Below, one piece after another: positions 17,171 to 26,141 of a DNA stretch of 64,000 nucleotides. How positions within the stretch are numbered: the first letter of the stretch is position 1; each line of letters opens with the position of its first letter. The position numbers and the translations under genes were made by a program. The notes under the pieces are model-generated. The model saw only the letters and a program-made list of their open reading frames with translations. It was not told where the DNA came from and did no database searches. The stretch is taken from contig JBBSTR010000003.1 in the NCBI GenBank assembly GCA_038235705.1, positions 16,658 to 80,657 on the forward strand, given 5' to 3'. This DNA comes from CANKBT01 sp038235705 (GTDB taxonomy: Bacteria; Actinomycetota; Actinomycetes; Mycobacteriales; SCTD01).

Positions 17171-18352
17171 GTGAGCCTGCCCCCCCTGGTCGAGCCTGCC
17201 GCCGAGCTGACCCGCGACGAGGTGATCCGCTACAGCCGCCACCTGATCATCCCGGACGTGGCGATGACGGGCCAGAAGCGGCTCAAGAACGCTCGGGTGC
17301 TGGTCGTCGGGGCCGGCGGGCTCGGCTCGCCCGCGTTGCTCTACCTCGCGGCCGCCGGGGTGGGCACGCTCGGCATCGTCGACTTCGACACGGTCGACGA
17401 GAGCAACCTGCAGCGTCAGGTGATCCACGGGGTGAAGGACGTCGGCAAGCTCAAGGCCGTGTCGGCGCAGGAGTCGGTTGCCGAGATCAACCCGCTGGTG
17501 AAGACCGTGCTGCACACCGACCGCTTGGACACGTCCAACGTGCTGGAAGTCTTCTCCGGCTACGACCTGATCCTCGACGGCACCGACAACTTCGCGACCC
17601 GCTACATGGTCAACGACGCCTGTGTCTTGCTCGGCAAGCCCTACGTCTGGGGGTCGATCTACCGTTTCGACGGCCAGGCGTCGGTGTTCTGGGCGGACCC
17701 GCCGAGCAGTGCCGGGGTCGAGGGGCTGCACTACCGCGACCTCTACCCGGTGCCTCCGCCGCCCGGCATGGTGCCGTCGTGCGCCGAGGGCGGGGTGCTC
17801 GGCATCCTGTGCGCCTCGATCGGCTCGATCATGGCCACCGAGGCCGTCAAGCTGATCTGCGGCATCGGCGAGCCGCTGCTGGGGCGCCTGATGGTCTATG
17901 ACGCTCTCGAGATGACCTACCGCACGGTCAAGATCCGTCGGGACCCGGAGACCGCTCCGGTGACCGAGCTGATCGACTACGACTACTTCTGCGGCAGCGT
18001 GTCGGAGGAGGCGCAGGACGCGGCGGCGGGGAGCACCATCCTCGCCACCGAGCTGAAGGCCAAGATGGACGCGGGGGAGGACTTCGCGCTCATCGACGTG
18101 CGGGAGCCCGCGGAGTACGAGATCGTGTCGATCCCGGGCTCACGCCTGATCCCGAAGGGCGACATCCTCTCGGGTGCCGCGCTCGCCGACCTCCCGCAGG
18201 ACAAGGAGATCATCCTGTACTGCAAGAGCGGGGTTCGCTCTGCCGAGGCGCTCGCCGCTGTCAAGGCGGCCGGGCTCACCAACTCGGTGCACGTGCAGGG
18301 CGGCGTGCTCGGCTGGGTGTCGCAGGTCGACCCGTCGCTGCCGTCGTACTGA
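17171..18352 (+). CDS. moeZ: Adenylyltransferase/sulfurtransferase MoeZ
   Basis: A 393-residue fusion of an E1-like ThiF/MoeB domain and a C-terminal rhodanese domain. The GTG at 17171 follows GAGGAGAG. LTRDEVIRYSRHLIIPDV opens the domain, GAGGLGSPALLYLAAAGVG binds ATP, and DGTDNFATRYMVND and GGVLGILCASIGS are MoeB signatures. The rhodanese part (about 300-390) carries the active-site CKSGVRS. Actinobacterial MoeZ adenylates and thiolates sulfur-carrier proteins such as MoaD and CysO, serving molybdopterin and cysteine synthesis. MoaE is encoded in this window at 53088. The convergent neighbour begins seven bases away. Confidence 0.93.
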   Translation: MSLPPLVEPAAELTRDEVIRYSRHLIIPDVAMTGQKRLKNARVLVVGAGGLGSPALLYLAAAGVGTLGIVDFDTVDESNLQRQVIHGVKDVGKLKAVSAQESVAEINPLVKTVLHTDRLDTSNVLEVFSGYDLILDGTDNFATRYMVNDACVLLGKPYVWGSIYRFDGQASVFWADPPSSAGVEGLHYRDLYPVPPPPGMVPSCAEGGVLGILCASIGSIMATEAVKLICGIGEPLLGRLMVYDALEMTYRTVKIRRDPETAPVTELIDYDYFCGSVSEEAQDAAAGSTILATELKAKMDAGEDFALIDVREPAEYEIVSIPGSRLIPKGDILSGAALADLPQDKEIILYCKSGVRSAEALAAVKAAGLTNSVHVQGGVLGWVSQVDPSLPSY

Positions 18353-18358
18353 CGACCC

Positions 18359-18784
18359 CTAGCCGTTCGAGGACCGTCGCAGGCGGAACCAGGCCGTCTT
18401 GCCGCCGTCCGCGTGGACCAGATGGGCGGCGGCATCGGCAAGCGCGGAGACCAGACCGAGCCCCCAACCGCCTTCGCGCGAGCCGGGCGCCAGCTCGCTG
18501 AGACCGAGATCGAGGTCATGGACGGTCACCAGGACGTACCGATCGGTGACGGCGACCGCGAGGACGATCTCGGTCCGAGCGTGGATGACAGCGTTGGTGA
18601 CCAGCTCGCTGGTGAGCAGGACCAGGGTGTCGCAGTCGTCGGGGGTCAGCGCGGGTGCGTGAGCCAGGACGAAGCGGCGCGCGTCGCGGACCTGCTTGTG
18701 CTCGGGAAGCAGCGTGACGGCGTCCTGGGACCGGATGGACTCTCCCGGCGGCAGCGCAGAGCGCAACACGTCGGAGCGGGTCAT
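18359..18784 (-). CDS. ATP-binding protein, RsbW-like anti-sigma/histidine-kinase-type ATPase
   Basis: About 141 residues from the ATG at 18784 (MTRSDVLRSALPPGES); upstream GTG codons at 18793 and 18835 are in frame and cannot be excluded. The HATPase_c core shows the N box ELVTNAVIHA, the VTVHDLD strand and a glycine-rich GGWGLGLVSALAD lid. Actinobacteria encode many such small single-domain kinases acting on anti-anti-sigma factors or as orphan regulators. No STAS-domain partner is adjacent. The gene is convergent with moeZ. Confidence 0.82.
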   Translation of the reverse strand: MTRSDVLRSALPPGESIRSQDAVTLLPEHKQVRDARRFVLAHAPALTPDDCDTLVLLTSELVTNAVIHARTEIVLAVAVTDRYVLVTVHDLDLGLSELAPGSREGGWGLGLVSALADAAAHLVHADGGKTAWFRLRRSSNG

Positions 18785-18941
18785 GTTCGGCACCGGGAAA
18801 GGGTCTCCTCGCCGGTCGCCCGGCCTGTCCTGCACGTCGTGTCAGCGTGTCCTTCGTCCCTTACCCCGGCGCCTCGACCGCCAGACCCCGTGGGCCCGGC
18901 GTCTTGCCCGTCCTGTCGTACCGCGCTGCTTGAGTGACCCG

Positions 18942-21900
18942 GTGACCACTTCTCGGCTCGTGCGCCCCCGACCTGACGGGCGCGGGGCCCCGCTGCTCGA
19001 CGCGGGCCAGCGCCGGGTCGTCGATCACCCCGGGGGGCCGTTGCTCGTGCTGGCCGGCCCGGGCACGGGGAAGACGACGACGCTGGTCGAGACCGTGGTG
19101 GAGCGGGTGCGCCGGGGGCTCGCACCTGAGCAGGTGCTCCTGCTGACGTTCAGCCGCGGGGCGGCGCACCAGCTGAGGGAAAGAGTGACCGCCCGGCTCG
19201 GTCGCACGACCCGCGGGCCGATCGCGATGACGATCCACGCCTACGCCTGGGCGCTGCTGCGCCGCGAGCAGGCGGGCCCGCCGGTCAGGCTCCTGACGGG
19301 CGCGGAGCAGGACCTGGAGATCGGCCGCCTGCTGCGCGGGGAGCTGGAGGACGGGGCGCACCGGTGGCCCGCCGACCTGCGTCCGGCGCTGGGGCTGACC
19401 GGGTTCCGGGCCGAGCTGCGCGACCTGCTGCTGCGAGCACAGGAACGTGGGCTCGGCGGCGCGGACCTGGCTTCGCTCGGGCGCCGGCTCGACCTGCCCG
19501 CCTGGGTCGCCGCCGGCGGCTTCCTGGACGACTACGAGGCGCGGTTCGACCTGGACCCGCAGCACGAGGTCATCGACCAGGCGGGCCTCGTGGTTGCCGC
19601 TGCCGCCCTGCTGGAGCAGGACGGTCCCCTTCGTGAGCGAGAGCGGGCTGCTTACGGCGTGGTCCTGGTCGACGAATACCAGGACACCGACCCGGCCCAG
19701 GTCCGGCTCCTCCAGGCGCTGGCCGGTGACGGTCGTGACCTCGTCGCCGTGGGTGACCCGGACCAGAGCATCTACGGCTTCCGGGGAGCCGACGTGCGGG
19801 GGATCCTCGAGTTTCACGAGCACTTCCCGCCTGGCCCCGGAGGCGGTTCTCCGACGACGGTCGAGCTGCGCACGTCCCGACGCGCCGGGACGGCGCTGCT
19901 CGCCGCGAGCCGGGCGGTCGCCGGCCGGCTCCCGGCCGGAGGGCTGGGCAGGGCCTTCCGCGACCTGGTGCCCGACCCGGCGTCCGTGCCCGGCGACGGC
20001 TCGGTGGAGGTGCTGCTGACCAGCTCCACCACGGCAGAGGCTGCCGTCGTCGCCGACGTGCTCCGTCGGGCGCACCTCGTCGACGGCCTGGCCTGGTCGG
20101 AGATGGCGGTCCTGCTGCGTTCCACCCCGCGGTCTTCGGCCGGGCTGCGCCGTGGGCTGCTCGCCGCCGGGGTGCCGGTCTCGGTCCCGGTCGAGGAGAT
20201 GCCGCTGGCCGAGGAGCCCGTGGTCACGGCCCTGCTAGGACTGTTGTCGCTCGCCCTGGACCCGGGTTCGGCGACGGAGCAGGACGTGCTGGCGCTGATC
20301 ACCGGGCCGCTGGTCGGCGCTGACGCGCTGGCCGTGCGACGGCTGCGTCGAGCCCTGCGGGAGGTGTCGTCCACGAGCCCGGACGTGCCGGACGGCGCCC
20401 AGGGCGTCTCGGTGTCGCCGAAGGAGGTGTCCGGCGACCCGCCCGTCGGTGCTCGTGCTCCTGGACCCGCCGTGGGAACCGACGTCGAGCGCCTGTTGCT
20501 CGCCGCGGTGGCCGACCCGGCGGCCGCGCCGGGTGCCCGGGCCAGGCCGGCGCTGGCTCCGCTGCTGCGGCTGGCCGGTCTGCTGCAGGCGGCACGTGCG
20601 GTCGACGGCACGGCGGAGCAGGTGCTCTGGGCGGTCTGGCAGCGCAGCGGTCTGGCCGACCGCTGGGAGCAGGAGAGCCTTGCCGGCGGCCCCCGTGGTG
20701 CGAGAGCCGACCGTGCGATCGACGCGGTCGTGGCGTTGTTCGAGGCGGCGGAGCGGTTCGTGGACCGGCTGCCGCACCTGAGCGCCCTGCAGCTCGTGGC
20801 CGACGTCCGCGCGCAGCAGGTGCCGGGTGACGGGGGCAGCTCCCGCACACCGCAGAACGGCACCGTCAGGCTGCTGACCGCGCACGCGGCCAAGGGGCTC
20901 GAGTGGCGGCTGGTCGTGGTCGCCGGGGTGCAGGAGGGGGTCTGGCCGGACCTGCGGCTGCGTGGCTCGCTGCTCGCGACCGAGCGGCTCGACGAGGCGC
21001 TGGAGGGGTCGCTGCAGGGGGCATGGTCGCCGGGCGGGGTCGACCGCCGCGCGGGGTTGCTGGTCGAGGAGCGACGGCTGTTCTACGTGGCCGTCACCCG
21101 CGCCCGCGAGCGGCTGGTCGTCACGGCCGTCGACGGCGGAGAGGGCGACGACGACCGCCCGAGCCGGTTCCTGGCCGAGCTCGGGGTGGACCTGCCTAGC
21201 GTCACGTCGGCGGTGTCCCGCCCGCTGACAGCCACCGGCATCCTCAGCGAGCTCAGGAGGGTCGCGGCCGACCACGAGGACGGCGCGCTGCGCGAGGCGG
21301 CCTGCCGACGCATCGCCCGCCTCGCTGCGGGGCGCGATGCTCCGGTTCACCCTGCGGCGCACCCGGACGCGTGGTGGGGCGTGACCGGGCTGTCCGACGA
21401 CGCGCCGCTGGTGGCGCCCGGCGAGCTGGTCACGGTGTCGCCGTCGGCGGTGGAATCCTTCGACACCTGCTCGCTGAGGTGGTTCCTGCAGTCGGCGGTC
21501 GGGATCGCGCGAGACAGCGGTCCTGCGCAGGTCGTGGGGAGCGTGGTGCATGCGCTCTGCGAGCTGGCCAGCGGCCCTGACGCCCTGGACACGACGCAGG
21601 TGACAGCCCGGCTCGACGATGTCTGGCCCCGGCTGGACCTCGGCGCCCCCTGGACGGCCCGCCGCCGTCGGCAGGAGGGCTTGAGCTACTTCGCCAAGTT
21701 CATCGCCTGGGCCGCCGCCAACCCCCGCGAGCTGGTCGGCACCGAGCTTGCGCTGTCGGTGCCGCTGGGGGACGACGTCGAGCTGCGCGGCCGGGTGGAC
21801 CGGCTCGAGCGCGACGCCCAAGGGCGTGCCGTCGTCGTGGATCTCAAGACCGGAAGCAAGCCCAAGGACGAGGAGGTGGCCCGGCACGCCCAGCTCGGCG

Positions 21901-22184
21901 TGTATCAGCTAGCCGTTCAGCTGGGAGCCTTCGTCGACCAGCAGCTGGAGGAGACCGGCGGAGCGTCCCTGCTGCAGCTGAAGCAGACCAGGAAGGCGAT
22001 GGAGCAGACGCAGGTCGCCCTCACCGAGGACGTCGACCCGACCTGGGCACGCGCCACGGTCGAGCGGGTGGTCGCCGGGATGCGGGGCTCGTCGTTCCCA
22101 CCGGTCGTGAACCAGCACTGCAAGACCTGTCCGGTGCAGGTGTGCTGCCCGCTGTGGCCCCGCGGGGAAGGACTTCTCGGGTGA
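18942..22184 (+). CDS. adnA: AdnA-type helicase-nuclease subunit
   Basis: A 1080-residue UvrD/RecB-like protein starting at the GTG at 18942 (VTTSRLVRP). The motor domain has Walker A GPGTGKTT (about 39-46), DEYQDTDPAQV, GDPDQSIYGFRGAD, TAHAAKGLEW and VAVTRARERL. The C-terminal RecB-family nuclease has VVVDLKTGS and a QLGVYQLAV helix. Cysteines (FDTCSLRWF, then HCKTCPVQVCC near the end) have the AddB-like spacing that binds a 4Fe-4S cluster around the nuclease. Mycobacterial AdnAB resects double-strand breaks before recombination. It overlaps adnB by GTGA, so the subunits are coupled. Subunit naming follows gene order and homology from memory (Rv3202c). Confidence 0.87.
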   Translation: MTTSRLVRPRPDGRGAPLLDAGQRRVVDHPGGPLLVLAGPGTGKTTTLVETVVERVRRGLAPEQVLLLTFSRGAAHQLRERVTARLGRTTRGPIAMTIHAYAWALLRREQAGPPVRLLTGAEQDLEIGRLLRGELEDGAHRWPADLRPALGLTGFRAELRDLLLRAQERGLGGADLASLGRRLDLPAWVAAGGFLDDYEARFDLDPQHEVIDQAGLVVAAAALLEQDGPLRERERAAYGVVLVDEYQDTDPAQVRLLQALAGDGRDLVAVGDPDQSIYGFRGADVRGILEFHEHFPPGPGGGSPTTVELRTSRRAGTALLAASRAVAGRLPAGGLGRAFRDLVPDPASVPGDGSVEVLLTSSTTAEAAVVADVLRRAHLVDGLAWSEMAVLLRSTPRSSAGLRRGLLAAGVPVSVPVEEMPLAEEPVVTALLGLLSLALDPGSATEQDVLALITGPLVGADALAVRRLRRALREVSSTSPDVPDGAQGVSVSPKEVSGDPPVGARAPGPAVGTDVERLLLAAVADPAAAPGARARPALAPLLRLAGLLQAARAVDGTAEQVLWAVWQRSGLADRWEQESLAGGPRGARADRAIDAVVALFEAAERFVDRLPHLSALQLVADVRAQQVPGDGGSSRTPQNGTVRLLTAHAAKGLEWRLVVVAGVQEGVWPDLRLRGSLLATERLDEALEGSLQGAWSPGGVDRRAGLLVEERRLFYVAVTRARERLVVTAVDGGEGDDDRPSRFLAELGVDLPSVTSAVSRPLTATGILSELRRVAADHEDGALREAACRRIARLAAGRDAPVHPAAHPDAWWGVTGLSDDAPLVAPGELVTVSPSAVESFDTCSLRWFLQSAVGIARDSGPAQVVGSVVHALCELASGPDALDTTQVTARLDDVWPRLDLGAPWTARRRRQEGLSYFAKFIAWAAANPRELVGTELALSVPLGDDVELRGRVDRLERDAQGRAVVVDLKTGSKPKDEEVARHAQLGVYQLAVQLGAFVDQQLEETGGASLLQLKQTRKAMEQTQVALTEDVDPTWARATVERVVAGMRGSSFPPVVNQHCKTCPVQVCCPLWPRGEGLLG

Positions 22185-25100
22185 CTTCCGAACCGGCTCA
22201 CGGTCCGCACGCCCACCTGCGGCCCTTCGGTCCGGACGACCTCGAGCGGGTGCTCCATCGGCGGCTGAGCCCCCAGCAGGCAGCCGTCGTGCGCGCCCCC
22301 CTCGCCCCGGCCGTGGTCGTCGCCGGTGCCGGCAGCGGCAAGACCGCCACCATGGTCGCCCGCGTGGTCGACCTGGTCGCGCAGGGCGCTGTGCCGGCCG
22401 ACCGCATCCTCGGTCTGACGTTCACCAGCAAGGCGGCAGACGAGCTGGCCGGCCGGGTGCGCGTCGCCCTGCGGTCCCTGGCCGCCGTCGGTCGGCTCCC
22501 GGACCCCGACGTCGAGCCGACCGTGTCGACCTACCACGCCTACGCCGGGCGGCTGGTCCGAGACCACGCCCTGAGGGTGGGCCGCGAGCCGACCGCGAGG
22601 CTGATCACGCCGGCGACGAGCTGGCAGCTCGCCGCCCAGGTGGTCGGCGGCTACGACGGGCCGATGGACGCTCTCGACCTGGCCGAGACGACCGTCGTGC
22701 GGCACGTCCTGTCGCTGGCCGGAGAGCTGTCCGAGCACCTGGTCACGACCGACGCCGTGCGTGCGGAGGGCGACCGGCTGCGCCAGGCGCTCGCCGACGC
22801 GACCTCCCCGCGGCAGCCCTCGCGCGACGCGGTCCGCTGTCAGCAGGCACGCGAGCAGCTGCTGCCGATGGTCGAGGCTTACGGGCGGGCCAAGCGCGCG
22901 CGCGACCTGCTCGACTTCGGTGACGTCGTGGCGCTGGCCGCACAGCTCGCCCGGGACCGTCCCGAGGTCCGTGAGGCAGAGCGCTCCTCGTACGGGCTGG
23001 TGCTGCTCGACGAGTACCAGGACACCGGCACGGCGCAGGAGGTGCTCCTGGCGGCCCTGTTCGGGGCGCGATCGGGCGATCACCCTACCGAGGGGCCGGT
23101 GACGCACGCGGTCATGGCGGTCGGGGACCCGTGCCAGAGCATCTACGGCTGGCGGGGCGCCAGCGCGGGCACGCTGAGGCGCTTCGGGAAACGCTTCGGG
23201 GGCACCGGGGGGGCTCTGCGGCTGGGTCTGTCCACCACCTACCGCAACGGTGGCCGCATCCTGCTGCTGGCCAACGCGCTGTCCGAGCCGTTGCGGCGCG
23301 AGGGGCTGCCGGTGGCCGAGCTGACGGCGGTCCACGGGCGGGAGTCGGCCGGCGAGGTGGTCTGCGCGCTGCTCGAGGACGTGCAGGCGGAGGCCGACTG
23401 GATCGCCCTGCAGGTCCAGGCGGCGGTCGAGTCGTTGGACGAGCCCGAGGCCGGACAGCCCCGGTGGGCCAGGGCCGCGGTGCTCTGCCGCAAGCGGTCG
23501 ATGTTCCCGCCGCTGCGCCAGGCGTTCGAGGCGCTCGGGGTGCCGGTGGAGGTGGTCGGGCTCGGCGGGTTGCTGGACGTGCCCGAGGTGGCCGACCTGC
23601 TGGCGACCCTGCGGGTGCTGGACGACCCGGACGCCGACCCGTCGCTGCTGCGGCTGCTCGCCGGACCGCGCTGGCGGCTCGGCCCCCGGGACCTGGCTGC
23701 GCTCGGCTCGTGGGCCCGGTCGCTGGTTCGGCGCGGCGCTCGTGAGGGTGACCCGCTCGAGGCGGTCGTGGAGGGGGTGCAGCCCGACGGCGGGACCTCG
23801 CTCGTCGACGCGCTCGACGCGTTCGAGCCCGACCGGGTGTCTGGCTTCTCCGTCGAGGGTGCTCGCCGGCTCTCGCGACTGGCCGTCGAGCTACGGGGGC
23901 TGCGTCGTCGCCTCGACCAGCCGCTGCCCGACCTGGTGGCCGACGTCGAGCGCACCCTCGGGCTCGACATCGAGGTCGTCACCCGGCCCGGGACCACGGA
24001 CCCGGCGGCGGCGCGGGCGGACCTCGACGCCTTCGCCGACGCGGCTGCGACCTTCTCGGGGGACGCGGCGCAGGACGGGAGCGCCTCGGCGGTGCTGACC
24101 GCGTTCCTGGCGTTCCTCGCGGCGGCCGAGGACGAGGAGCACGGCCTGGACACCGGTGCGGTCAGCGGCGCCGACACCGTGAAGCTGATGACCGTCCATG
24201 CCGCCAAGGGCCTGGAGTGGCCGGTCGTCGCGGTGCCGGGGCTGGCCGGTGGCGCGCGCTCCAAGGTCTTCCCGAGCGCGCCCAGAAACGTCTCCTGGCT
24301 CAAAACCCCGGCGATGCTGCCGTTCCCGTTGCGGGGAGACGCCGACGACTTGCCACGGCTGACCGGCTTGGAGGCCGAGGACGTGGCGGCCTTCGCGGAG
24401 GCCCTGTCCCAGCGGCACGCGCTCGAAGAGCGGCGCCTGGCGTACGTGGCCGTCACCCGCGCCGAGCGGACCTTGCTCTGCAGCGGCTACCACTGGGGGA
24501 CGGGCGTCCAGCCGCTCGGACCGTCCTCGTTCCTCGACCAGGCACGTGCGGCGTGCGAGCAGGGAGCCGGCCGGGTGGACACCTGGAGCGACTGCCCGCT
24601 GTCCAACCCGCTTGCTGACGAGGTCCGCACCGCGGCCTGGCCCGAGCCGGAGCCGCCCGCCTCGTCCGGGACGCGGTCGGCAGCCGACCGGGTCCGGCAG
24701 CTGCTCGCGGAGCCTTCGACCTGGGGCCCCGATCCGGAGCTTGCCGAGGAGGCCGTGGCCAGCGTGGCGAGGTGGGACGAGGATCTCGAACGGCTGCTGC
24801 GTGAGCAGCAGCGGCGGCGCCAGGGCCGCGACACCGCGGTGCTGCCGGGCAACCTTTCGGTGAGCGCTCTGGTCGACCTCACGCGCGACCCCGGGCAGCT
24901 GGCCCGGCGGCTGCGGCGGCCGATGCCGCGGCGCCCGTCGACGGTGGCCCGTCGGGGCACGGCCTTCCACGCGTGGCTCGAGCGTGAGGTCTTCGGCCGC
25001 CCGCAGCTGCTGGACGCCGGTGAGCTGCCGGGCTCGGCCGACGAGCAGGCGACCGACGACGGTGCGCTGGCCGCCCTGCAGCAGGCGTTCCGGGCCAGCC

Positions 25101-25459
25101 CATGGTGGGGTCGCAACCCGTATCAGGTCGAGGTGCCCTTCGAGATGGCGTTGGCCGGGTTGTCGCTCCGCGGAAGGATGGACGCGGTCTACCGCGACGA
25201 GGACGAGGGCGGGGTGCGCGACGAGGTGGTCGACTGGAAGACCGGAGCGCTCCCGACCGGCGCCGCCGCGGAGGCCTCGGCCGTCCAGCTGGCCGCCTAC
25301 CGGCTCGCCTGGAGCCGTCTCTCCGGGACACCGTTGGACCGGGTGACGGCAGCCTTCCACTACGTCGCCGTCGACCGCACCGTCCGGCCGACGGACCTGC
25401 TCGACGCGGAGGGGCTCCGCGCGCTGGTCACGGCGTTCGACGTTCAGGAGCAGCCTTGA
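22181..25459 (+). CDS. adnB: AdnB-type helicase-nuclease subunit
   Basis: A 1092-residue protein with an N-terminal SF1A motor and a C-terminal RecB-type nuclease. The motor shows AGAGSGKTATM (Walker A), LLDEYQDTG, GDPCQSIYGWRGAS, TVHAAKGLEWPVV and VAVTRAERTLL. The nuclease shows the RGTAFHAWLE entry helix, EVVDWKTGALP with catalytic Asp/Lys, and QLAAYRLAW. In mycobacteria the AdnA-AdnB heterodimer is the main end-resection engine, with AdnB as the lead motor. The GTG start overlaps the adnA stop. An imperfect hairpin lies just downstream, before the convergent GNAT-S4 gene. Confidence 0.88.
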   Translation: MTSEPAHGPHAHLRPFGPDDLERVLHRRLSPQQAAVVRAPLAPAVVVAGAGSGKTATMVARVVDLVAQGAVPADRILGLTFTSKAADELAGRVRVALRSLAAVGRLPDPDVEPTVSTYHAYAGRLVRDHALRVGREPTARLITPATSWQLAAQVVGGYDGPMDALDLAETTVVRHVLSLAGELSEHLVTTDAVRAEGDRLRQALADATSPRQPSRDAVRCQQAREQLLPMVEAYGRAKRARDLLDFGDVVALAAQLARDRPEVREAERSSYGLVLLDEYQDTGTAQEVLLAALFGARSGDHPTEGPVTHAVMAVGDPCQSIYGWRGASAGTLRRFGKRFGGTGGALRLGLSTTYRNGGRILLLANALSEPLRREGLPVAELTAVHGRESAGEVVCALLEDVQAEADWIALQVQAAVESLDEPEAGQPRWARAAVLCRKRSMFPPLRQAFEALGVPVEVVGLGGLLDVPEVADLLATLRVLDDPDADPSLLRLLAGPRWRLGPRDLAALGSWARSLVRRGAREGDPLEAVVEGVQPDGGTSLVDALDAFEPDRVSGFSVEGARRLSRLAVELRGLRRRLDQPLPDLVADVERTLGLDIEVVTRPGTTDPAAARADLDAFADAAATFSGDAAQDGSASAVLTAFLAFLAAAEDEEHGLDTGAVSGADTVKLMTVHAAKGLEWPVVAVPGLAGGARSKVFPSAPRNVSWLKTPAMLPFPLRGDADDLPRLTGLEAEDVAAFAEALSQRHALEERRLAYVAVTRAERTLLCSGYHWGTGVQPLGPSSFLDQARAACEQGAGRVDTWSDCPLSNPLADEVRTAAWPEPEPPASSGTRSAADRVRQLLAEPSTWGPDPELAEEAVASVARWDEDLERLLREQQRRRQGRDTAVLPGNLSVSALVDLTRDPGQLARRLRRPMPRRPSTVARRGTAFHAWLEREVFGRPQLLDAGELPGSADEQATDDGALAALQQAFRASPWWGRNPYQVEVPFEMALAGLSLRGRMDAVYRDEDEGGVRDEVVDWKTGALPTGAAAEASAVQLAAYRLAWSRLSGTPLDRVTAAFHYVAVDRTVRPTDLLDAEGLRALVTAFDVQEQP

Positions 25460-25463
25460 CGGC

Positions 25464-25493
25464 CCGGTCCGCCGCCGTGGGGAGGCGGTCCGG
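25464..25493. terminator. Possible terminator hairpin after adnB
   Basis: CCGGTCCGCC (25464-25473) pairs with GGCGGTCCGG (25484-25493) except for one central T-T mismatch, with a 10-base loop. It sits between convergent genes. The T-rich tail is poor, so this is tentative. Confidence 0.4.
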
Positions 25494-25499
25494 TGTCGG

Positions 25500-26141
25500 T
25501 CAGTCGGGAGCGACGACGCGGACCTGCTGGTCCGCGACGGCCACCACGTCGCCGACCGTGAGCTGACGACCGCGGCGGGTCTCCTGCTCGCCGCCGACCC
25601 GGACAGTCCCACCGGCCAGCAGCGTCTTCGCCTCGGCTCCTGTCTCGGCCAGCCCGGCAAGCTTGAGCAGCTGGCCGAGGCGCAGCCCGCCCGAGTGCAG
25701 CACCACGGTGCGTTCCGGCGGATCGAGCACACCCCACCAGGCGTCGCCGTCGCGCTCCAGCCCCAACGCCTCCCAGAACGCTGAGCCCTCGGCGCCGGCG
25801 CGGACCCGGCGGGCGCCGAGCGGATGGCCGAGGTCGGCCAGCCCGTTCGCCAGCGCGGCGCCGACCCCGGCTCCGCGCACGGCCGGCAGCACCTCCACGG
25901 CCAGCAGGTGCAGCACCTCTCCGTCCACACGACCGGCTGCGTAGCCCGAGACGCCATCAGTCGTGGTCGCCAGCACGACCAGCGCCGCCGCGAGCTGTCC
26001 CGCCGCCTCGACCGACGCTGATGCCGACGGCCTGCGCCCCTGCGCCGCTCGGACGGCGGTCCAGCAGAGCAGCGCCCGCTCGGGGTCACCGCGCACGAGC
26101 CGGTGCCCCGCGACACCAGGACCGTCCTGGTCCGCGGTCAC
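25500..26141 (-). CDS. GNAT acetyltransferase-like domain fused to an S4 RNA-binding domain
   Basis: A 213-residue protein. Residues about 20-140 resemble a GNAT N-acetyltransferase: hydrophobic strands, then VEVLPAVRGAGVGAALANGL, an acetyl-CoA pyrophosphate loop of the V-x(4)-RGxGxG/A type, then SAFWEALGLERDG. Residues about 147-210 (LRLGQLLKLAGLAETGAEAK, then GTVRVGGEQETRRGRQ, LTVGDVV) are a full S4 domain of the YbcJ type, which binds structured RNA. The fusion suggests an acetyltransferase acting on ribosomal or tRNA-associated substrates; that is inference. It is the last gene of a four-gene operon and overlaps the EEP gene by GTGA. An internal GTG could in principle also express the S4 part alone. 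Confidence 0.75.
   Translation of the reverse strand: MTADQDGPGVAGHRLVRGDPERALLCWTAVRAAQGRRPSASASVEAAGQLAAALVVLATTTDGVSGYAAGRVDGEVLHLLAVEVLPAVRGAGVGAALANGLADLGHPLGARRVRAGAEGSAFWEALGLERDGDAWWGVLDPPERTVVLHSGGLRLGQLLKLAGLAETGAEAKTLLAGGTVRVGGEQETRRGRQLTVGDVVAVADQQVRVVAPD

Noticed and set aside
18942..25459. Tandem UvrD-like helicases taken as a phage or defence island
   Set aside because: Both carry RecB-type nuclease domains, overlap as a coupled pair and lie downstream of moeZ, so the conserved chromosomal AdnAB explanation fits best.
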